Of a DNA stretch of 14,911 bases, positions 1 to 6,577 are shown in pieces; the first letter of the stretch is position 1; each line of letters starts with the position of its first letter. Position numbers and translations under genes: made by a program. A model generated the notes under the pieces. The model was not told the DNA's origin, did no database searches, and was given only the letters and a program-made list of their open reading frames with translations. The stretch is from contig JAKBTR010000078.1 in NCBI GenBank assembly GCA_021844275.1, positions 1,963 through 16,873 on the forward strand, in the 5' to 3' direction. Source of the DNA: Nitrospirota bacterium (GTDB taxonomy: Bacteria > Nitrospirota_A > Leptospirillia > Leptospirillales > Leptospirillaceae).

Positions 1-1
1 G

Positions 2-136
2 AGTGCATGGGTGTTGGATGCGGACGCCGTAAAAATTTCAGAGGAAATTATACTGAAAAATATTAAAAATATAAATCTTCACGTCTTCTTCTGCACACCC
101 GGCGATTGTTTGACTGCGTCGTTATGGTATCGTTAG
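2..136 (+). CDS. 3' end of an upstream gene, possibly purS (partial)
   Basis: This frame is open from the left edge to a TAG at 134-136. It encodes 44 residues, including AWVLDADAVKISEEI followed by a short helix-strand pattern. It lies in the same frame as purQ, with only nine bases between its stop and the purQ GTG, and purQ has no good Shine-Dalgarno of its own. That arrangement fits translational re-initiation from a real upstream gene. In genomes with the small PurL, purS (about 80 residues) usually sits directly before purQ. The strand-helix-strand order here could be the C-terminal half of PurS, but the classic PurS ending (LLANPVIEDY type) is not recognisable. The LDADA stretch also recalls the NAD(P)H-hydrate dehydratase NnrD. 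The DNA at about 31-85 is strongly AT-rich compared with purQ and purL. Product unassigned; the frame may even be fortuitous. Confidence 0.35.
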   Translation, partial: SAWVLDADAVKISEEIILKNIKNINLHVFFCTPGDCLTASLWYR

Positions 137-145
137 AATGATTTC

Positions 146-943
146 GTGAAGAGCTTATCCGATATCTGCAGTCCGCAAGAACCGAAATCTTTTTCCGCCC
201 CTCCGTTTCGCGTCGGAATTGTTCAATTTCCCGGAACAAATTGCGACAAGGATACCTGGGAGGCTGTCCTGTCTGTTTCAGGCCTGGAGCCGTTCTGGAT
301 CCATTACCAGACGGAAACGATTCGGGAAACGGATGCCGTGATTCTCCCCGGTGGTTTTTCTTACGGAGACTATCTTCGAACTGGCGCCATGGCCGCTCAG
401 ACACCCGTCATGACAGCCATCCGGAAATTTGCCCGGGAAGGAAAACCCGTCCTGGGAATTTGCAACGGGTTCCAGATTCTCGCTGAAGCGGGGCTCCTTC
501 CTGGAGTATTGCTCATTAACTCCTCGCGGAGTTTCATTTGCGAAGAATCGCCGGTCGTAGCCCTGACTTCCCGCACCCCTTTCACTTCGATTATTCCTGA
601 AGGGACAAAAATTTCTTTGCCTATCGCCCATCAGGAAGGCCGTTATTTTCTTCCGGAGGACAAGCTCCAGGAGATAGAAGCATCCGGACAGGTTGTTTTC
701 CGGTATGCGAACAATCCAAACGGTTCCGTCCATGACATCGCCGGCGTTTCAAACTCCGAAGGCAACGTTCTTGGGCTTATGCCCCATCCTGAAAGACGCA
801 TAAGACATTCTTCCCCGTCCCGGGATGGACTGTTTTTTTTCGAGTCTCTTCTGATCTCTCTCCGAAACCGCATCTCTCATCATACCTCGTCCGATCTTCC
901 CTCCCAAAAACGAAAAGGGGAACAAGGCGCTTTCGCGCCATGA
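146..943 (+). CDS. purQ: Phosphoribosylformylglycinamidine synthase subunit PurQ (glutamine amidotransferase)
   Basis: PurQ hydrolyses glutamine and passes ammonia to PurL, which converts FGAR to FGAM in cytoplasmic purine synthesis. The 265-residue product has the class I (triad) glutamine amidotransferase layout. FPGTNCD at about 28-34 and PGGFSYGDYLR at 68-78 are the PurQ signatures. The nucleophile is Cys106 in GICNGFQIL, and His214 and Glu216 lie in LMPHPER. The start is GTG at 146. It is the only usual start codon between the in-frame stop at 134-136 and the conserved core, although no strong Shine-Dalgarno precedes it. The protein is longer than the roughly 225-230 residues usual for PurQ, through about 20 extra N-terminal residues and a low-complexity, basic C-terminal tail of about 25-30 residues after the last helix. 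A run of eight T at 833-840 lies near the 3' end. It is first of the purQ-purL-purF series. Confidence 0.95.
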   Translation: MKSLSDICSPQEPKSFSAPPFRVGIVQFPGTNCDKDTWEAVLSVSGLEPFWIHYQTETIRETDAVILPGGFSYGDYLRTGAMAAQTPVMTAIRKFAREGKPVLGICNGFQILAEAGLLPGVLLINSSRSFICEESPVVALTSRTPFTSIIPEGTKISLPIAHQEGRYFLPEDKLQEIEASGQVVFRYANNPNGSVHDIAGVSNSEGNVLGLMPHPERRIRHSSPSRDGLFFFESLLISLRNRISHHTSSDLPSQKRKGEQGAFAP

Positions 944-1017
944 CACTCTCAGAACCGTCATACACGATGAAACACGTCTTTTTTCCGAACGGCCGGTACC
1001 TTTTGGAGCAAAAATGA
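940..1017 (+). CDS. 25-codon ORF bridging purQ and purL (candidate coupling peptide)
   Basis: An ATG at 940 overlaps the purQ stop (ATGA at 940-943). The frame runs 25 codons to a TGA at 1015-1017 that overlaps the purL ATG in a second ATGA (1014-1017). The peptide begins MTLSEPSYTMKHVFFPNGR and matches no family I recognise. It is far too short for PurS. It exactly fills the purQ-purL gap, so ribosomes leaving purQ could be handed on to purL. GGAG at 1005-1008 inside it serves as the purL ribosome-binding site. Whether the peptide matters, or is only a device or accident of spacing, cannot be decided from one sequence. Confidence 0.35.
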   Translation: MTLSEPSYTMKHVFFPNGRYLLEQK

Positions 1018-3227
1018 CGACCATTCCCTCCCGATTCCGCATTCCTGCGTCAGAAATGGAAATGATCTGCTCCCTTCTCGGGCGCAATCCCTCACTGACA
1101 GAAGAGGCCGTCTTTTCCGCCATGTGGAGTGAACACTGCAGCTACAAGTCTTCCCGAATTCATCTCCGCACCTTTTCCTCCAGGCATCCCCGCGTCAAGG
1201 CCGGTCCCGGAGAAAATGCCGGTATCGTCCAGATTCGTGACGGTCTTTCCATTGCGTTCAAGATGGAAAGCCATAACCACCCGAGTTTTCTGGAACCGTA
1301 CCAGGGATCCGCTACAGGAGTTGGAGGGATCCTGCGCGACGTGATCGCCATGGGCGCCCGGCCAGTCGCTCTGGCAAACAGCCTTGTCTTTGGGTCCCTT
1401 CGCCATCCCAAACACCGGACTCTCTTTCAAAGAGTAGTCGAAGGAATCGGTGGGTACGGGAATCCTACCGGCATCCCGACGGTCGGAGGGGAAATCTGGT
1501 TTGACGATCGCTATCAGCACAACATTCTGGTCAATGTCATGGCTGTCGGCATCGTAAAGGACGATGAGATCATGTCGGCAAAAGCTTCCACGGAGGGTCT
1601 TCTGGCGATCTATATCGGCAACCGGACGGGGAGGGACGGCGTATCGGGTGCCGCCATGGCGTCCAGGGGATTTTCCCGGGATGGAGCAGATCTTCGTCCT
1701 CAAGTGCAGATTGCAGATCCCTATGCTGGAAAAAATTTGATGGAAGCCACACTGGAAATTGCAAAGAAAAAGCTTGCGGACTCCATCCAGGATATGGGTG
1801 CCGCCGGTCTGACCAGTTCATCGACTGAGATGGCGGGAAGGTCCGGACTGGGCATGGAGCTGGACATTTCCCTCGTTCCTCTCCGCGATAAAACCATGGA
1901 ACCATGGGAGATCCTTCTGTCCGAATCCCAGGAACGCATGCTTGTGCTGGCATCCCCGGAGAATGTCGACAAGATTCTGGGCATTGCCCATGAATGGCAT
2001 CTGTCCGCGGCTGTCGTGGGAAAAACGATCTCCGAGCCCAATTTCGTTGTCCGCTATTCGGAAGAGCAACTCGCCAGTATCCCAATAACATACCTGACGG
2101 AAAACGCTCCTCTCTACCGGAGAAGTTCCGTTATCACCCCGGAAACGACTGCCTCAGTCTCCACCCCCTCCCTTAGTGGTGCCCATAGTCTGTCAGACCT
2201 TTTTCACCGGATGATCGATCATCCTAACGGTGGGGATCCCCGCTGGATCTACAGGCATTTTGATTTCGAAGTGCAAACCCGCACGATACTCGGTCCCGGA
2301 CACGATGCGGCCGTTCTCGACATGAAATCCGGATCCGGTAGCGGGATAGCCATTTCCGTCGTCTCCCTCCCCCACGCGTGCTCCCGAAACCCTTATCGCG
2401 GAGGCGCCCTGATTGTCTCGAAAGCGGTCACCGAACTGGCCGCGGTCGGAGCGTTCCCCTTGGCCCTGACCGATTGTCTGAACTTCGGAAACCCCGAAAA
2501 ACCCATTATCATGGGCGAGTTTCAGGAAGCGATTCGTGGAATCGCAGAGGCTTCTGCCGCCTTCGACATCCCAGTGGTTTCCGGAAACGTGAGCCTTTAT
2601 AATGAGACAGACGGAACAAGCATACCGCCTACCCCTATGATTGGAATCACAGGAATGCTTCCGGTCCTGCGTCAAAGAATTCCCGGACACCTGAAGGAGT
2701 TCGGCCTGAAATTGGCCATTGTCGGAGATCTGGAAGACCTTTCACTCGGCGGGTCCTACCTGGACTGGCTGCTCGACGGGGAAATCCGGGAAGCCGTTCC
2801 CTCCGTTTCCTTTTCCAGGATTACAGCACTCTCGTCTTTCATGATCGCCGCCTCCTTCGCGGGACGCGTCCAGGCCTCAAGGGCGGTCGGACGAGGAGGG
2901 CTCGCACGATGTCTTCTGCTTATGACAAAGGACAACACCCCCATGGGCATAAATCTGGATTGTCCGATACCCGTTGAACCATTGGGATTCTTTTTCTCTG
3001 AGTCTTCCGGCCGGATTGTTGTGGCCTATTCCGCGGAAGAAGAGTCTCGTCTCGCGGAATCTGCACGAGAATGGGGCGTATCCTTCCTTCCCTTGGGACA
3101 CAGTGTCCCAGGGCTCTGGACAATTCGGTTCAGGAACGCGGAAGGGCTTCGGAAGGAATGGACGGAGAACCTCTCTGCACTCAAATCCCGATTTCAACGG
3201 TCATTGTCCCAGTTTATGGAGGAATAG
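1014..3227 (+). CDS. purL: Phosphoribosylformylglycinamidine synthase subunit PurL (small type)
   Basis: PurL is the ATP-dependent synthetase subunit that converts FGAR plus ammonia to FGAM, acting with PurQ and PurS in the cytoplasm. At 737 residues it is the small form (Bacillus PurL is about 740), not the 1300-residue fused enterobacterial form. Visible motifs are WSEHCSYKS (38-46), ESHNHPS (85-91), ATGVGGILRDV (100-110), GNPTGIPTVGGE (149-160) and QDMGAAGLTSSS (259-270). They are followed by the second, related half with LTDCLNFGNPEKP and SGNVSLYNE, as expected of the duplicated PurM-like fold. The ATG at 1014 has GGAG at 1005-1008 and matches the family N-terminus. It follows purQ by 70 bp, a gap filled by the 25-codon ORF, and ends two bases before the purF start. 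A near-perfect inverted repeat at 3091-3113 lies inside its 3' end. The gene looks intact. Confidence 0.97.
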   Translation: MTTIPSRFRIPASEMEMICSLLGRNPSLTEEAVFSAMWSEHCSYKSSRIHLRTFSSRHPRVKAGPGENAGIVQIRDGLSIAFKMESHNHPSFLEPYQGSATGVGGILRDVIAMGARPVALANSLVFGSLRHPKHRTLFQRVVEGIGGYGNPTGIPTVGGEIWFDDRYQHNILVNVMAVGIVKDDEIMSAKASTEGLLAIYIGNRTGRDGVSGAAMASRGFSRDGADLRPQVQIADPYAGKNLMEATLEIAKKKLADSIQDMGAAGLTSSSTEMAGRSGLGMELDISLVPLRDKTMEPWEILLSESQERMLVLASPENVDKILGIAHEWHLSAAVVGKTISEPNFVVRYSEEQLASIPITYLTENAPLYRRSSVITPETTASVSTPSLSGAHSLSDLFHRMIDHPNGGDPRWIYRHFDFEVQTRTILGPGHDAAVLDMKSGSGSGIAISVVSLPHACSRNPYRGGALIVSKAVTELAAVGAFPLALTDCLNFGNPEKPIIMGEFQEAIRGIAEASAAFDIPVVSGNVSLYNETDGTSIPPTPMIGITGMLPVLRQRIPGHLKEFGLKLAIVGDLEDLSLGGSYLDWLLDGEIREAVPSVSFSRITALSSFMIAASFAGRVQASRAVGRGGLARCLLLMTKDNTPMGINLDCPIPVEPLGFFFSESSGRIVVAYSAEEESRLAESAREWGVSFLPLGHSVPGLWTIRFRNAEGLRKEWTENLSALKSRFQRSLSQFMEE
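3091..3113. repeat. Near-perfect inverted repeat inside purL 3' end
   Basis: GGGACAC at 3095-3101 is the exact reverse complement of GTGTCCC at 3103-3109 around a central A. Pairing continues outward through T-A, T-G wobble and two C-G pairs to 3091 and 3113. The repeat lies in the codons for LPLGHSVPG of purL, about 115 bp before the stop. No T run follows, so it is not a standard intrinsic terminator. It could fold in the mRNA upstream of the purF ribosome-binding site, or be fortuitous. Confidence 0.6.
3218..3223 (+). promoter_or_regulatory. purF ribosome-binding site
   Basis: GGAGGA lies in the last codons of purL, six bases before the GTG at 3230. This strong site decides the purF start against the longer ATG-initiated reading from 3071, which would overlap purL by more than 150 bp. 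Confidence 0.8.
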
Positions 3228-3229
3228 AC

Positions 3230-4750
3230 GTGTCCCTCCCGCTGCTCGACTTTCCAAACGAAAACACGGATGACCACTTTCACGAAGAGTGCGCTGTTTT
3301 TGGCATTTTCGGGCATCCGGAAGCTTCGAACCTGACCTACCTGGGCCTCTATGCTCTTCAGCACAGAGGACAGGAAGGGACAGGAATCGCCACCATGGAC
3401 AATGGCCGGATCAATCTCCGGAAGTCCCAGTCCCTCGTTTCCGAGTTTTATACCGAAGAAATGCTGGGCGACCTGAAAGGTTCCAGTGCGGTCGGGCACA
3501 ACCGTTATGCTACACAGGGAGGGGATCCGGAGAGGGACCTGCAGCCACTAACCGCGTTTTTTAGCGATGGATCGATGGCATTGGTTCATAACGGCAATCT
3601 CACCAACGCCCCGGACATTCGGAGAGAACTGGAAAACGATGGAGCGCTCTTCACCACGATGGTCGACTCTGAAGTTCTTGTTCATCTGATCGCCCGCTCT
3701 CGAGGAACGGGTCTCGTCGACAGGATCGCCCAGGCACTCGGATCCGTCAAGGGTTCCTATTCCCTTCTGGCGCTTCTGCCGGACCAATTGCTGGGTATCC
3801 GGGATCCGCTGGGCTTGCGGCCTCTTTCCCTGGGCCAACTTGGGGACGCTTTCGTCCTTGCATCCGAGACTTGCGCCTTTGACCTGATCGGAGCCCGCTT
3901 CATCCGGGACGTGGAACCCGGTGAAATGGTTGTCCTTTCAAAGGGAGGAGTCGAGTCCTACCGGTTGTTTCCCAGAAAAGACAGCGCTCCGTGCATTTTC
4001 GAACTCGTTTACTTCGCACGTCCTGACAGCCAGGTATTCGGAATTCCAGTCTATCCCGCCCGAAAGAATCTGGGACGTCAACTCGCCCTCCTTCATCCGG
4101 TAGAAGCCGACCTGGTCATCCCCGTGCCCGATTCGGGCGTGGCGGCTGCTCTCGGATACTCAGAAGCTTCAGGAATCCCGTTCGACATGGGACTTGTCCG
4201 GAACCATTATGTTGGAAGGACTTTCATCGAACCAAAACAAGCGATCCGGCATTTTGGGGTGAAAATCAAACTGAATGCCATTCCCGATCTGCTGAAGGGC
4301 AAACGGGTTGTCGTCGTCGACGATTCCATCGTGCGGGGAACAACCAGCCGAAAGATTGTCACCATGCTCAGAGCGGCAGGCGCCAAAGAGGTACATATGC
4401 GGATTGCCTCCGCTCCGATCGTCTCCCCCTGCTTTTACGGTATCGACACTCCCACCCGGGGGGAACTGATCGCCTCCACGCACGACAACGAAGAAATCCG
4501 CCGTTACCTGAAAGCCGATTCCGTTGGATACCTCACCGTTTCCGCTATGGAACAAGTCATGAGGTCCATGGAAGTGCTGCAGGAAAAATCGACAAATCCC
4601 TCAGGTGGAGGGCAATTTTGCAATGCCTGCTTCACAGGAAACTATCCTATTCCTTTCACCCAGGAAGAAAGAATTCAGCACGGATTGTTCGACCTGATTC
4701 AAATCGGTGGGGTGTCCCGCAATCCTCTGGATTTCCCTGAACAAACCTGA
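3230..4750 (+). CDS. purF: Amidophosphoribosyltransferase PurF (glutamine PRPP amidotransferase)
   Basis: PurF catalyses the first committed step of purine synthesis, PRPP plus glutamine to 5-phosphoribosylamine. Starting at GTG 3230 it has 506 residues. It opens with a 20-residue propeptide, then the N-terminal-nucleophile cysteine Cys21 in EECAVFGIF, so autocatalytic processing is expected. The glutamine domain shows GHNRYATQG and LVHNGNLTN, and GIRDPLGLRPLSLG spans 189-202. The PRPP-binding motif VVVVDDSIVRGTTS is at 360-373. Cys255 (PCIFE), Cys401 (PCFYG), Cys464 and Cys467 (CNACF) match the four cluster-binding cysteines of the Bacillus enzyme, so a 4Fe-4S cluster is likely. The gene follows purL by two bases with its ribosome-binding site inside purL, implying coupled translation. 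Its TGA abuts the stop of the opposing gene with no spacer and no visible terminator. Confidence 0.97.
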   Translation: MSLPLLDFPNENTDDHFHEECAVFGIFGHPEASNLTYLGLYALQHRGQEGTGIATMDNGRINLRKSQSLVSEFYTEEMLGDLKGSSAVGHNRYATQGGDPERDLQPLTAFFSDGSMALVHNGNLTNAPDIRRELENDGALFTTMVDSEVLVHLIARSRGTGLVDRIAQALGSVKGSYSLLALLPDQLLGIRDPLGLRPLSLGQLGDAFVLASETCAFDLIGARFIRDVEPGEMVVLSKGGVESYRLFPRKDSAPCIFELVYFARPDSQVFGIPVYPARKNLGRQLALLHPVEADLVIPVPDSGVAAALGYSEASGIPFDMGLVRNHYVGRTFIEPKQAIRHFGVKIKLNAIPDLLKGKRVVVVDDSIVRGTTSRKIVTMLRAAGAKEVHMRIASAPIVSPCFYGIDTPTRGELIASTHDNEEIRRYLKADSVGYLTVSAMEQVMRSMEVLQEKSTNPSGGGQFCNACFTGNYPIPFTQEERIQHGLFDLIQIGGVSRNPLDFPEQT

Positions 4751-6577
4751 TCACTTTGGAGAAAGTGCCTGCGATTTGAGGGTATCCCGGCTCACTGTCG
4801 CATTTGGCGGCAAGACGCTGACAAATATCCGGGAAATCCGGTCGTTCTTTTCCGTGACGGCAACGTATCCAAAAGACTTTTTGAACACGAGATAGGTCGA
4901 ACGTCCGAAGGGCACAACCCAGCTTGGCTTGAGAACCCCGGGCTCTTGGGGGTCATACTTTTTCCCGATATAAAACCCGCCAATATTCCGGTTATCCCAT
5001 TTTTTCTCAAAAATGGCGTAATACAAATATTTGTTATGAAAAACGAGTCTTATTCCTTTACCTGAGTAGAGCCAGATGGTTCTCCCATACATTTCCACCG
5101 GAGGAGACTTCGGAAATCCGATCTTCTTCTGAACATTCTCCATCGTCTCTCCCGGGTTGAGAAAGAATGGCTCGTCTTGTTGGCTCACATCGGTCGAGTG
5201 AGCCACTTCTTTCTGACCGCCTGACACGATCTCCGGATGGGTTCCCCGAATCAGAAAACGCCAACCGGGCAAATCGGAGAGTTTTCGAAAGATTTTTCTC
5301 GATGCTGGTAGTTTCCCTCCGACAACCTCCCAAATCGCCAGATCATATTTGAGACGAGGATCCCAATCCGCTTTTCTCAAGGATTTTTTGAACAGACGCT
5401 CTCCCCGGGTCACATGGTTGCCCATGATCAGGGAAAGGGCATAATCCGCCTGATACCATGGAGAGTCCCCTGCCAGATCGTAGGCTTTCCGGAAAAAGGA
5501 CCTGGCCTCTTTCTCATTCCCCTTCAGAAGCAAGATTCTTCCCTTGCCATTCAGTGCCGGTGTATAGGCGGGACTGAGCTTCAATGCCAGATCCCACTCC
5601 GACTCCGCCGCGTCCAGAGCTCCAATGTCCAGGGGTGTTTCCTGGGTCCGCAGGATCGGAACCGGATCGTCCAGGAAGAGAAATCTCTGGAAAGAATAAG
5701 GTCGTGTTTCGGCAAAAGACTGATAATACGCCTGGCCCAGGAGAAAATGGCCTCCGACGGAAAGAGGAAAGATCGAAAGGAATCGGGATAAATCATAAAT
5801 CGCTGTCATGTTATGGTGGACCAGGACAGCCGTCTGACCCTCAAAAAAGAAAGCCGCACCCCGAAGAATCTTCTTTTTTTTCTTCAGGAGATAACTCCCC
5901 ATGGAACGGAGGTTCGGATCTTTCCTGGCCTTTCCAAGAAGCCTGACGCCGTCAATAATCCCCTGATAATGGTATCCGGCCTGAACCATGGCCAAGGCGG
6001 CATACAGGATCGGCTTCAGGACAGGTTTTTTTCGGGGATTGTCAACACTTGTTTCCGTGGGGGATACAATTCCCCGCTCTTCTTCCGCCAACCGGCCAAA
6101 GAATTTTTCTGCGAGAAGGTAGGAGAGAACTCCCGCGACCTGGTCCGTATTTTCCAGCAGACCGGAATAAACCATTCCCCGGGTGAGCACGAGGATCTGA
6201 CTGTTCAACAAATACGCCATTACCTTGTCACGGTCGAGGATAACGACCCTCAATCGGAACTCCGGGTGATCAAAATAAGGACTCAGGCGGAGGCTTATGC
6301 TTTTAAGAGAAGCGTTCACCGAACGATTCTGGACGAGACCATATTTGAGCGCCAGATGATTGAGCGACTCTTCATTTCGCGATTTCTTTGAACGAATATC
6401 CTGAACAATCTCCCCCGTATCATCCGTGACGCTTTCCCCCGCCGCCGGCAAGGTCTGAGCCCATGAAGTGGGTGCCTGGGAAAAGGAGAGGAAGAGTCCG
6501 AAAAAAACGCTCAGGGCATATAAGGTCTTGCCCCCAAGCCGTTTTCGTTCGAATTCATAGCTCAAGATACTGGACAT
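4751..6577 (-). CDS. Exported M48-peptidase-like protein lacking the zinc motif, with TPR-like repeats
   Basis: The 608-residue product has a signal peptide: a basic start (ERKRLGGK), a hydrophobic core at about 19-33 and a likely cleavage after SWA at about 40. It is therefore probably periplasmic or membrane-attached. Residues ~99-169 read like the core of M48 metallopeptidases (YLLNSQILVLTRGMV, then LLENTDQVAGVL). However, the position of the HEIGH zinc motif is occupied by SYLLAEK (about 152-158), and the later zinc-ligand glutamate before AGY (ILYAALAMVQAGY) is also absent. Residues ~322-439 carry TPR-like helical pairs, as in BepA-type M48-TPR proteins. From ~474, NPGETMENVQKKIGFP resembles SmpA/BamE-like repeats. 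I infer a non-catalytic scaffold or chaperone for envelope proteins. The start at 6577 has GGAGGGG upstream and overlaps the epimerase end by 23 bp; a longer reading from 6760 would lie mostly inside the epimerase gene. Confidence 0.82.
   Translation of the reverse strand: MSSILSYEFERKRLGGKTLYALSVFFGLFLSFSQAPTSWAQTLPAAGESVTDDTGEIVQDIRSKKSRNEESLNHLALKYGLVQNRSVNASLKSISLRLSPYFDHPEFRLRVVILDRDKVMAYLLNSQILVLTRGMVYSGLLENTDQVAGVLSYLLAEKFFGRLAEEERGIVSPTETSVDNPRKKPVLKPILYAALAMVQAGYHYQGIIDGVRLLGKARKDPNLRSMGSYLLKKKKKILRGAAFFFEGQTAVLVHHNMTAIYDLSRFLSIFPLSVGGHFLLGQAYYQSFAETRPYSFQRFLFLDDPVPILRTQETPLDIGALDAAESEWDLALKLSPAYTPALNGKGRILLLKGNEKEARSFFRKAYDLAGDSPWYQADYALSLIMGNHVTRGERLFKKSLRKADWDPRLKYDLAIWEVVGGKLPASRKIFRKLSDLPGWRFLIRGTHPEIVSGGQKEVAHSTDVSQQDEPFFLNPGETMENVQKKIGFPKSPPVEMYGRTIWLYSGKGIRLVFHNKYLYYAIFEKKWDNRNIGGFYIGKKYDPQEPGVLKPSWVVPFGRSTYLVFKKSFGYVAVTEKNDRISRIFVSVLPPNATVSRDTLKSQALSPK

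Noticed and set aside
1..145. Purine riboswitch or PurR-type operator ahead of purQ
   Set aside because: The stretch is short and AT-rich, with an open frame through it. I see no purine aptamer core and no recognisable operator; the true operon promoter probably lies left of the window.
3071..3229. Longer purF reading from an ATG at 3071 (559 residues)
   Set aside because: The extra 53 residues lie inside purL in another frame and do not match the PurF family. The GTG at 3230 has a strong ribosome-binding site and gives a normal propeptide.
5813..6391. 192-residue plus-strand open frame opposite the M48-like gene
   Set aside because: No recognisable domain or ribosome-binding site, and it lies antisense to a gene with a signal peptide and known repeats.
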